From Halorubrum trapanicum (GTDB lineage Archaea > Halobacteriota > Halobacteria > Halobacteriales > Haloferacaceae): a DNA stretch of 64,000 bases. The stretch spans positions 62,001 through 126,000 of the forward strand of contig NZ_JAGGKE010000005.1 in the NCBI RefSeq assembly GCF_017873555.1. Direction: 5' to 3'. The position numbers were made by a program, and so were the translations under genes. Under the pieces are notes generated by a model. The model saw nothing but the letters and a program-made list of their open reading frames with translations. It was not told the origin of the DNA and made no database searches. Shown one piece after another: positions 17,069 to 27,798 of this stretch; the stretch's first letter is position 1, and each line of letters starts with the position of its first letter.

Positions 17069-17919
17069 CGTTCGCCCCCGTCGGTCGCCGCGTCGTCAGC
17101 TGCGCGGCCCCCGTCGGTCGCCGCGTCGTCGCCTGCGCGGCCCCCGTCGGTCGCCGCGTCGTCAGCTGCGCGGCCCCCGTCGGTCGCCGCCGGACCCGGA
17201 GCGTCGCCGTCGGTCGGGGCGGTTCCGTCGTCCGGATCGGTGCCGTCGATCGAACCGTCGTCCCGGGCTTCGTCCGTCTCGGGACCGTCTCCCACCTCGT
17301 CGTCGAACGCGTCCGCGTCGGCGAACCCGCCCGCGTCGCTGAACCCGTTCGCGAGGACGAAGAACAGTCCCATGAGCACGCCGGCGACGATGGTGCCGAT
17401 CCCGAGGATCTCGACGCCCTCCATCCCGTACTTGACGGGGTCGGGGATCGGGAGCAGCTCGTACTGGAGGAAGGCGCCGCCGAGCGCGACCGGGACCAGC
17501 CCGATGCCGGCGAACACGAGGGTGCCACCGACAGCGAGCGCGACGACGACCGTGTTCGCGAGCCACTCGCGGGTGGCCTCGATGCCGAACGCGAACGCGA
17601 TCATGAACACGACCGCGGCCACGATCGCGCCGCCCTGGAACCCCCCGCCCGGCGAGCCGCCGCCGTGGAAGGTGACGAACAGCCCGTAGGTGAACGCGAA
17701 CGGCGCGACGATCTTCACCGTCGGCATGATCACCTGGCTCTCCGTGTACGGGGTGCCCTGTCGGCGGTCCGAGTCGAGGCGACCGTCGCTGCGCGCCGGC
17801 CGGTCGCGACCGAACCCGCCGCTGGAGTCGGGGTCGGCGCCGTCGTCGGGGTCGGCGCCGTCGTCGGGGTCGGCGCCGTCGTCGGGGTCGGCACCGGAGT
17901 CGGGAGCGGAGCCGTTCAT
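17065..17919 (-). CDS. mnhB: MnhB, antiporter subunit B, with repeat-bearing tails
   Basis: Encodes 284 residues. The MrpB core is at about 55-200: VKIVAPFAFTYGLFVTFHGG, GGGFQGGAIVAAVVFMIAFAFG and a C-terminal helix near GTIVAGVLMGLFFVLANG. Both ends are low complexity. The N-terminus carries four DDGADP-type hexapeptides from an 18-bp DNA repeat, and the C-terminus carries three and a third copies of an ATDGGRAADDA unit from a 33-bp repeat. Both repeat lengths keep the frame. The tails are acidic and should be cytoplasmic or exposed. The gene overlaps its neighbours by 4 nt on both sides. Confidence 0.9.
   Translation of the reverse strand: MNGSAPDSGADPDDGADPDDGADPDDGADPDSSGGFGRDRPARSDGRLDSDRRQGTPYTESQVIMPTVKIVAPFAFTYGLFVTFHGGGSPGGGFQGGAIVAAVVFMIAFAFGIEATREWLANTVVVALAVGGTLVFAGIGLVPVALGGAFLQYELLPIPDPVKYGMEGVEILGIGTIVAGVLMGLFFVLANGFSDAGGFADADAFDDEVGDGPETDEARDDGSIDGTDPDDGTAPTDGDAPGPAATDGGRAADDAATDGGRAGDDAATDGGRAADDAATDGGER
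17080..17190. repeat. 33-bp tandem repeat in the mnhB 3' end
   Basis: About 3.3 copies of a 33-bp unit start at 17080, 17113, 17146 and 17179. Units differ by only a few bases. Each encodes 11 residues of the Asp/Ala-rich MnhB tail, so changes in copy number would keep the reading frame. Confidence 0.85.
17824..17895. repeat. 18-bp tandem repeat in the mnhB 5' end
   Basis: Four near-identical 18-bp units encode the DDGADP hexapeptides of the MnhB N-terminus. The high identity between units suggests recent expansion by slippage or recombination. Confidence 0.8.
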
Positions 17920-18506
17920 GCGAACACCTCCCTGTGGAGGACGATGAGGGCGGCGATCCCGGCCGCGAACACGACGACCGCCTCGCCGAAGGTATCGAAC
18001 CCGCGGAACGCGGCCAGTACGGCCATCACCGCGTTTTCGACGCCCGTCTCGGCGTACGTCTGGGCGATGTACCACTGGCTCACGTCCGGGTTCGACCAGA
18101 TCGGGGCGTCCTCGGAGCCGACCGCCGGGATGTCGCCCATCGTGAGCAGCAGCCCGCCGAACAGCAGTCCCGCCGCGCCCGCGGCGGGCAGGTTCACCGA
18201 CTCGAAGGCCGCCTCGTGGTCGGCCCGAGTCGTCTTCGCGAGCGTGAGCAGCAGCAGCACGGTGGTCACCCCGGCGGAGATGGCGGCCTCGGTCATCGCG
18301 ACGTCGGGCGCGCGGTAGAACGTGTACAGCGCGGCCATCCCGAGGCTGTAGGCGCCGAAGATGATCACCGCGGCGAGCACGTCGCGTGCCAGCGCCGTGA
18401 ACAGCGCGGTCAACACCACGAAGACGAACAGGCTCGCCTCGATGGCGGTCACCTGCGCGACGACCGGCGCGCCGAGGGGACCGACGGGCGCGAGCGCGCC
18501 GGTCAT
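17916..18506 (-). CDS. MbhD/MrpA-C-terminal-like subunit (DUF4040)
   Basis: Encodes 196 residues. The block VIIFGAYSLGMAALYTFYRAPDVAMTEAAISAGVTT is the signature of the DUF4040/MbhD domain, which is the C-terminal part of MrpA in bacteria and a separate subunit in archaeal Mbh and Mrp complexes. Helices continue to LFGGLLLTMGDIPAV. The last third (FRGFDTFGEAVVVFAAGIAALIVL) matches the MbhE/MrpA tail that links to MrpB, so this appears to be an MbhD-MbhE fusion. It overlaps mnhB and mnhG by 4 nt each. Confidence 0.85.
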   Translation of the reverse strand: MTGALAPVGPLGAPVVAQVTAIEASLFVFVVLTALFTALARDVLAAVIIFGAYSLGMAALYTFYRAPDVAMTEAAISAGVTTVLLLLTLAKTTRADHEAAFESVNLPAAGAAGLLFGGLLLTMGDIPAVGSEDAPIWSNPDVSQWYIAQTYAETGVENAVMAVLAAFRGFDTFGEAVVVFAAGIAALIVLHREVFA

Positions 18507-18835
18507 CGGCGCTCATCCCCGTTGGTCCACGGTACGATTCCCTCCTCGAAGGCGGCCCGAGCGATCGCGTGGGCCGCGGTCGGGTTCGTCACGAAGATGA
18601 AAAACAGCAGGAGGACCGACTTGAAGCCGGCGCCCGCCAGCCCGACGGTGAGCGCGACCGCCGCCAGCCCGAAGCCGGCGCCCAGCGTGTCGGCCTGGGA
18701 GGCGGTGTGCGCCCGCGAGTACAGGTCGGGCAGCCGGAGCACGCCCACCATCGAGACGAACGAGAAGAACAGCCCGAGCAGCGTGAGCGCGACCACCAGC
18801 CAGACGCGGGCCGCCTCCAGCGCCGCGGCGGTCAC
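18503..18835 (-). CDS. mnhG: MnhG, antiporter subunit G
   Basis: Encodes 110 residues with three helices. GVLRLPDLYSRAHTASQADTLG is the MrpG family signature. MrpG is a small membrane subunit required for complex assembly. The order F-G-MbhD-B-C-D is that of archaeal Mrp-type modules. The ATGA overlaps with mnhF and the MbhD-like gene indicate translational coupling. Confidence 0.92.
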   Translation of the reverse strand: MTAAALEAARVWLVVALTLLGLFFSFVSMVGVLRLPDLYSRAHTASQADTLGAGFGLAAVALTVGLAGAGFKSVLLLFFIFVTNPTAAHAIARAAFEEGIVPWTNGDERR

Positions 18836-19137
18836 AGCACACCACCCCGCTCGACGGTGAACTTCGAGATAGCGATGGCCATCAGGAAGTTCAACAGGGC
18901 GTACACCAGGGCGATGTCGAGGAACGTCGGCTCCCCGAGCGCCGCGCCCAAGATCGCGAGGATGACGACGGTGTTCGTCCCGAGCACGTTCACCGCCAGC
19001 ACCCGGTCTTGCATCGTCGGCCCGACGACCGCGCGGTAGAGCATGCCGACCGCGAGGACGGCGAAGCCGGCGGCCGCGACGAGCAGGAAGTCGCCGAGGG
19101 TGTAGCCGGCCGCGAGCGACGCGTCCACGAGGCTCAT
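18832..19137 (-). CDS. mnhF: MnhF, antiporter subunit F
   Basis: Encodes 101 residues. It has three helices and the MrpF motif GPTMQDRVLAVNVLGTNTV; the Asp in this motif is conserved and has been proposed to take part in ion movement. It sits between mnhE and mnhG with 4-nt overlaps at both ends. Confidence 0.92.
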   Translation of the reverse strand: MSLVDASLAAGYTLGDFLLVAAAGFAVLAVGMLYRAVVGPTMQDRVLAVNVLGTNTVVILAILGAALGEPTFLDIALVYALLNFLMAIAISKFTVERGGVL

Positions 19138-20462
19138 CGGTCGGTCACCTCGTCGTCGATCGATTCGGCGGCGTCGGTTTCGTCGCCCCCGTCACTCTCG
19201 TCACCCGCGCCGACCGCTCCGCCGTCGGCGGCGGCGATCGGCAGCTCCTCGGTGGCGTCGTCGCCCTGGAGGATCGCCACGTCGTCGCGCTCGCGGGGGG
19301 TCGGCAGGCGCGCCGACCGGCGGCCGTAGTAGACGAAGCGCGTCCACCGCTCTAAGGAGCCGTCGAACAGCCCCTCGCGGGCCCACGGGACGAGCGAGTG
19401 GACGTAGAGGTCGCTGTCCCGGGCGCGGACCGTCAGCGTGCCGGGCGTCAGCGTGATCGAGTTCGCGAGCGTCATCAGCGGGAGCCCGCTGCCGACGATC
19501 ACGCGCATCCGGTTCAGCGTCGGCTCTATCGGGAGCCGCGGGTCGAGGATGACGCGGGCGACCACGAGGTTCGCCTTCAGGATCTCGTAGAGCAGCACGG
19601 GGACGTACACCAGCCCCCGGGCGATCCGCATCGGGGTGCGCGGGATCGCCGGCGTCGAGTCGAGGCTCACCCGCGAGAGGGTGATCGACACGACCGCGGC
19701 GGTCGCGACCCCCGTCACCGCGTCGAACCAGTAGGTCGGGTCGCCCAACAGGAGGTAAAACGCCAGCGAGAGTCCGAAAAGCGCCACGAACCGTCCGGTG
19801 GTCGCCTCGGTTCGGAACCGCTCGCGGCGCGTCGGTCGATCGACCGGCGCGGTCTCGACCGACAGCGAGGTGTTCGAGAGCGCGAACTCCAGCGGCTGGA
19901 GCAGCGTCGTGTTGCCGACCGGGGTGTACTCGGGGTCGAGCACGACGCGGTCGGCGGCGTTTTCCTCGGCGTACTCCGCGAGCACGCGGACGTAGTCGTC
20001 GGCGCCGAACAGGTAGTCGTCGGCGCCGATCACCGCGGTGACGACCTCGACGTCCGCGGCCGCGGGCGCCTCCGAGTCGTCGAGGTCGGCGGTCGCCCAC
20101 GCCGCGACGCGTTCGAGCACGCGCTCGGCCGCGGCGGCCCGCTCGTCGCTCTCCGGGTCCCCGTCCCGCCACGATGCGATCTCGACGAGGTGGAGCGCCG
20201 GAGCGCCGTCGTTCGCGGCCGCCTCGGCGACGTGCGCGATCGTCGAGCGGAGCGTGGAGGTCGGCTCGACGGGGACGATGATCGCGCCGGCCGTCGCCGT
20301 TGGCCCGCTGGTCGTTGGCCCGCTGGTCGTTGGCCCGCTGGTCGTTGGCCCGCTCGTCGCGTCGGCGTCCGACGCTTCGGCAGAGGGACCAGACGTCTCG
20401 GCGGAGTCGACCGGGCCGTCGGCGGAGGCTCCGTCGCCGGGCGGCGGGTCGGCGTCAGCCAC
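19134..20462 (-). CDS. mnhE: MnhE fused to an N-terminal universal-stress-like domain
   Basis: Encodes 442 residues and is the first gene of the operon. After a low-complexity leader with TTSGP repeats, residues about 60-200 resemble a UspA-type alpha/beta domain (GAIIVPVEPTSTLRSTIAHVAE, APALHLVEIASW, DRVVLDPEYTPV). MrpE follows: helices at FVALFGLSLAFYLLL, then YVPVLLYEILKANLVVARVIL and the signature LANSITLTPGTLTVRARDSD. I start at the GTG at 20462 because a GGGAGG sequence lies 8 nt before it; a GTG at 20471 would overlap that site. The acidic tail is typical. The UspA-like part could sense nucleotide or stress state, which is inference. Confidence 0.88.
   Translation of the reverse strand: MADADPPPGDGASADGPVDSAETSGPSAEASDADATSGPTTSGPTTSGPTTSGPTATAGAIIVPVEPTSTLRSTIAHVAEAAANDGAPALHLVEIASWRDGDPESDERAAAAERVLERVAAWATADLDDSEAPAAADVEVVTAVIGADDYLFGADDYVRVLAEYAEENAADRVVLDPEYTPVGNTTLLQPLEFALSNTSLSVETAPVDRPTRRERFRTEATTGRFVALFGLSLAFYLLLGDPTYWFDAVTGVATAAVVSITLSRVSLDSTPAIPRTPMRIARGLVYVPVLLYEILKANLVVARVILDPRLPIEPTLNRMRVIVGSGLPLMTLANSITLTPGTLTVRARDSDLYVHSLVPWAREGLFDGSLERWTRFVYYGRRSARLPTPRERDDVAILQGDDATEELPIAAADGGAVGAGDESDGGDETDAAESIDDEVTDR
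20299..20358. repeat. 15-bp tandem repeat in mnhE
   Basis: Four copies of a 15-bp unit encode the TTSGP pentapeptide repeats near the MnhE N-terminus. Three units look identical and the last differs by one base, so the expansion is recent and frame-preserving. Confidence 0.85.
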
Positions 20463-20470
20463 CCACCACA

Positions 20471-20476
20471 CCTCCC
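20471..20476 (-). promoter_or_regulatory. Shine-Dalgarno that sets the mnhE start
   Basis: GGGAGG on the minus strand ends 8 nt before the GTG at 20462. This is one of the few strong ribosome-binding sites in the window and argues against the GTG at 20471. Confidence 0.5.
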
Positions 20477-20610
20477 ACGGAGCCGTGCGTGACCGTCTCG
20501 TTACACATGAGTATCTCTACCCATGTGGTCGCTCCACCGCCTCAAAACAGTTTGTATCCGCGGGGAGCCTGCCGGGGTCGAGTGATGCGATCTTCCGTTT
20601 CCCGCGCGTC

Positions 20611-21780
20611 TCACGCCGACGCGTCGAGCGTCGCCGCGAGCCGGTCCGCGATCCGGCCGGCGACCGCGTCCTTCGAGCCGGAGACCTCCTCGGGGTCGGT
20701 CCCCGCCTCGCCGACCAGCAGGACGCGCGTCTCGTCGTCGCCCATCACGCTCGCGTCGTTCGCGACGACGAACGCCAGCCCGACGCGGTCGCGGATGCGC
20801 TCGGCCTCCGCGACCATCGCGGCGTCGTCGCCGGAGGTCTCGGCCTTGAACCCGACGATCGGGAGGTCGGGGTACGCCTCGCGCACCGAGTCGATGAGCT
20901 TCGGCGTCGGCTCCAGCTCGACCGACAGCGGCGAGCCGGACCGGATCTTCTCGTCGACGGCGTCGGCGGTGAAATCCGAGATGGCGGCCGCGGAGATCAG
21001 CGCGTCCGCGGTCGCCGCGGTCCGCCGGCAGGCCGACATCATCTCGTCGGCCGTCTCGACCGCGGCCACGTCGGCGTACGGGACGTCGGGACCGTCCTGA
21101 ACGAGCGTCACCCGCGCGCCGCGGGCGTAGAGCGCCCGGGCGACCGCCCGGCCCGTCTTCCCCGACGCGCGGTTGGTCAGGATCCGGATCGGGTCGATCC
21201 GCTCCTTCGTCGCCCCCGCGGTGACGACGACGTGCGCCCCGGAGAGGGTCTGGGGCGTCGTCGCGCGGGCGACCTCCGTGACGATGTCCCCCTCGGCCGC
21301 GATCTTCGCTTTCCCCTCCTCGATCCTCGGGTCGGCGAAGCGGACGCCCCACGACTCCAGGCGGTCGAGCGCGTCGAGGACGCCCGGGTGGTCGTACATC
21401 GGCTCGTGCATCGCCGGCGCCATCACGACCGGCACGTCAGCGCCGAGCGCGGTCGTCGCGCAGGTCGTCACGGGCGTGTCGTCGACCGCGGCCGCGGCCT
21501 TCCCGGCGGTGTTCGCGGTCGCGGGCGCGAGCAGCAGCACGTCGGCCCATCCCTCGCGGCCGCAGAGCTCGACGTGTTCGACGCTTCCGGTGATCTCGGT
21601 GACGACCGGTTCGTCGGTGGCGAAGTCGACCGCCCACGGGTGGACGATGTTCGTCGCCGCCGGGGACATGACGGCGCGGACGCTCGCGCCGTAGCGGCGC
21701 AGTTCGTGGGCGAGTTCGACGACCTTCACCGCCGCGATGCTCCCCGAGACGCCGAGCGCGACGTTGACCCCATCCAGCAT
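20611..21780 (-). CDS. coaBC: Bifunctional CoaBC (PPC decarboxylase / PPC synthetase)
   Basis: Encodes 389 residues. The N-terminal flavoprotein half (CoaC, decarboxylase) has GVSGSIAA, the His of VHPWAVDFAT, APATANTAGK and PAMHEPMYDHP. The C-terminal half (CoaB) has TAGATKERIDPIR, ISAAAISDF and VGFKAET. It joins cysteine to 4'-phosphopantothenate and then decarboxylates the product in CoA synthesis. The archaeal 4-phosphopantoate-beta-alanine ligase, which makes its substrate, is at 24398-25162, about 2.6 kb further along on the same strand, so two consecutive pathway steps are near each other. Confidence 0.95.
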   Translation of the reverse strand: MLDGVNVALGVSGSIAAVKVVELAHELRRYGASVRAVMSPAATNIVHPWAVDFATDEPVVTEITGSVEHVELCGREGWADVLLLAPATANTAGKAAAAVDDTPVTTCATTALGADVPVVMAPAMHEPMYDHPGVLDALDRLESWGVRFADPRIEEGKAKIAAEGDIVTEVARATTPQTLSGAHVVVTAGATKERIDPIRILTNRASGKTGRAVARALYARGARVTLVQDGPDVPYADVAAVETADEMMSACRRTAATADALISAAAISDFTADAVDEKIRSGSPLSVELEPTPKLIDSVREAYPDLPIVGFKAETSGDDAAMVAEAERIRDRVGLAFVVANDASVMGDDETRVLLVGEAGTDPEEVSGSKDAVAGRIADRLAATLDASA

Positions 21781-21832
21781 TACCGAGACCGTTCCACCCG
21801 CGGCGGCTTATAAGGTGTCGTTGCGGAGCCGG

Positions 21833-22348
21833 TCAGGAGCCGTTCGACTGTCCGCCCTCCTGCGGCGCGGGGAAGTCGGCGGCGGATAAGAGCGCGTTCA
21901 CCGGATCGGCCTCCAGCGCGTCCAGCACCGCCGCGGCCGACCCGCTGACCAGGGCCGCGCCCGCCTGTTCGTTGGCGTTCTCCACGGCGAGTCCGTCCGC
22001 GTCGGCCGCGTACGACTCCAGGTCCTCGATCGCGGCCGAGACGATCTCGGTCTGCGCGTCGAGCAGCTCCGCCTGCGCGTCCTCCTGCGAGAGGTTCCCC
22101 TCCTGAACGCGGGTACTGATCTCCGCTTGGGCCGCCTGAATCTCCGCCTGAACGTCGAGCGCGACCGTCGCGCGGGCGTCGTCGCCGTCGGAGCCGCTCC
22201 CGGTCCCGTCGCCGCTCTCGTCCGTTCCGTCGTCGGTCTGTCCGGCGGCGTCGCCGTCCGATCCGGCGAGGTCGCCGCAGCCGGCGAGTCCGAGCGTCGA
22301 TCCCGTGGCCGCGGCCGCCAGCACGCGTCGTCGCGGTGTGTCAGTCAC
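21833..22348 (-). CDS. Predicted Tat-exported lipoprotein, helical, unknown function
   Basis: Encodes 171 residues from a GTG. Starting there gives VTDTPRRRVLAAAATGSTLGLAGCGD: a twin-arginine stretch, a hydrophobic core and a lipobox (LAGC), the common export route for haloarchaeal lipoproteins. A Gly/Asp/Ser linker follows, then a helical Ala/Gln/Glu-rich domain (VQAEIQAAQAEISTRVQEG, EDAQAELLDAQTEI) with coiled-coil character. It is anchored outside the membrane. The longer frame starting at 22423 would bury the signal and was rejected. I do not recognise the domain. Confidence 0.75.
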   Translation of the reverse strand: MTDTPRRRVLAAAATGSTLGLAGCGDLAGSDGDAAGQTDDGTDESGDGTGSGSDGDDARATVALDVQAEIQAAQAEISTRVQEGNLSQEDAQAELLDAQTEIVSAAIEDLESYAADADGLAVENANEQAGAALVSGSAAAVLDALEADPVNALLSAADFPAPQEGGQSNGS

Positions 22349-22394
22349 GGTCGCGCTCGGCGCTCGGGCCACTTGTCGGTTCCGTAGCGAACCC

Positions 22395-22610
22395 GCGCCG
22401 GTCGAAGGCCGCACCGCAACCACCGGAAGACGGTCTCGCGCACTGCGTTCGCTGCGCGGGCTGCGACTTCCGTGCTCCCGCTCGCTCCCTTCAGTCGCTC
22501 GCGGGACCGCACCTCACGCCTCCCCAGCCTCGGCGGGCGGCGCCGCGCGGCCCGCTCGCCTCCCTCGCGTTCGCGTCGCGCCACGGGGGCGCGACGCGGC
22601 GCGCCGTCCG
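22395..22610 (+). repeat. Structured dispersed repeat, copy D (diverged, stem 1 reduced)
   Basis: This fills the 311-bp gap between the lipoprotein and the DUF63 gene. The 20-nt box CTCACGCCTCCCCAGCCTCG (22513-22532) is identical to copy A, and CCACCGGAAG resembles the 5' box. The 18-bp stem 1 is missing, replaced by a short CCCGC/GCGGG hairpin. A GCGGGC/GCCCGC pair stands at the stem 2 position. A terminal hairpin has 10-nt arms at 22573-22582 and 22588-22597. It has no TATA box in front. I read it as a decayed or variant member of the family. Confidence 0.65.
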
Positions 22611-22659
22611 GCTCCTAAATCGTCGTTTGAGTCGGGATCGTCGGGTCGAATCGACTCGC

Positions 22660-25162
<2,503 letters not shown>

Positions 25163-25274
25163 ACCCGAGCGAGGCGACGCGCCGATTAAAGTGGACCGTT
25201 CGCGGCCGTCGCGTGCGGCGGAACTACCCCGGCACACAACTGTTAACATAGATCATATCGTAGCGCCGCACGGG

Positions 25275-25511
25275 ATGGACCGCACTGGCAAGTACACGAT
25301 CGTCGACGCGTGTAACGACCACAGGGCGATCACGCTCCGCGAGTACCCGCGCAACGGGACGCTGTACGTCGTCGAGTACGACGACTCCGACGTGGAAGAC
25401 GAGCTGTCGTCGCTCGACGCCGGGTCGGTGGTCGAACTCGACCTCCGGCGGGCGGGCCGGCGGGGAAACGCGTGGTGCGCGGAGTCCGCTCGTCCGATCG
25501 AGACGGCGTAG
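25275..25511 (+). CDS. Small conserved haloarchaeal protein
   Basis: Encodes 78 residues with a beta-rich pattern: GKYTIVDACNDHRAITLREY, TLYVVEYDD, SVVELDLRRAG. There is no membrane segment; two Cys (DACND and NAWCAES) are far apart. An AT-rich GTTAACATA (25242-25250) centred about 29 nt upstream supports the ATG at 25275 and a leaderless mRNA. The longer upstream frame is antisense to the ligase gene. Function unknown. Confidence 0.7.
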   Translation: MDRTGKYTIVDACNDHRAITLREYPRNGTLYVVEYDDSDVEDELSSLDAGSVVELDLRRAGRRGNAWCAESARPIETA

Positions 25512-25573
25512 TCGGCGGAACGCGCGGTCGACCCGACGGAACGCGCAGTCGGCCCGTCCTCGTTTTCGTTCGG

Positions 25574-27274
<1,701 letters not shown>

Positions 27275-27297
27275 GCCGCTCGTTACCCGCCGGTCGC

Positions 27298-27305
27298 GTA
27301 TAAAC
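27298..27305 (-). promoter_or_regulatory. TATA box of the mutase gene
   Basis: GTTTATAC on the minus strand is centred about 27 nt before the ATG at 27274. It favours that start over an in-frame ATG at 27307, which lies upstream of this promoter. Confidence 0.6.
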
Positions 27306-27372
27306 ATTCATTATACTCTACAAGGTGCGAATCGCCCGTTCCCCGGCGGCTTCGACCCCCTCCGCGGATCGG

Positions 27373-27378
27373 TTATAT
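27373..27378 (+). promoter_or_regulatory. TATA box of the 117-residue Cys-motif protein
   Basis: TTATAT is centred 27 nt before the ATG at 27402, predicting a leaderless mRNA divergent from the mutase gene. Confidence 0.55.
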
Positions 27379-27401
27379 GTGATCGGAATCAACTCCCGGC
27401 C

Positions 27402-27755
27402 ATGACCGACACCTCGGAGCGCCCGACTCCCCCGGAGGGGCTCCCTCCGAACCTCGTGAACGCGTTGACCGACTGCTCGCCCGGAGAGCTCCGGAAAGCG
27501 ATCGTTCACGCGCAGGAACTGCTCCACTACCATGGGGAGGCGGAGCTCCCGGTCGCCGCGGAGGACAACGAGGACATCGTCCGCGTCACGGAACACGAGG
27601 GGTACACGGAGGTCGTCAAGCAGTTCCGCTGTGCCGACGGCTGCGACGAGTGCCCGCACGGTCCCTACCTCTATCACGTCACCGAGGAGCCGCAGCCCGA
27701 CGGGAGCCACAAGGTTCACTGGTCGTTCATGGGAGGGGTGCGGGTCGAGGAGTAA
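27402..27755 (+). CDS. Conserved protein with CADGCDECPHGPY motif
   Basis: Encodes 117 residues. The N-terminal half is helical (NLVNALTDCSPGELRKAIVHAQELLHYH). The C-terminal half has FRCADGCDECPHGPYLYHVT, a Cys-x3-Cys-x2-Cys-Pro-His-Gly-Pro-Tyr pattern, followed by GSHKVHWSFMG. The Cys and His could bind zinc; the CxxC...HGPY order recalls small bacterial families such as DUF6788, but I cannot confirm a link. It has its own promoter and ends convergent to a trkH gene. Confidence 0.72.
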   Translation: MTDTSERPTPPEGLPPNLVNALTDCSPGELRKAIVHAQELLHYHGEAELPVAAEDNEDIVRVTEHEGYTEVVKQFRCADGCDECPHGPYLYHVTEEPQPDGSHKVHWSFMGGVRVEE

Positions 27756-27798
27756 CCGGACCGACGGCGGGCGGTCGACGCCGGTGACATTCCAGTGC

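Noticed and set aside
17080-17190. Possible CRISPR array because of regular 33-bp repeats
   Set aside because: Units are directly adjacent with no unique spacers and are translated in frame within mnhB.
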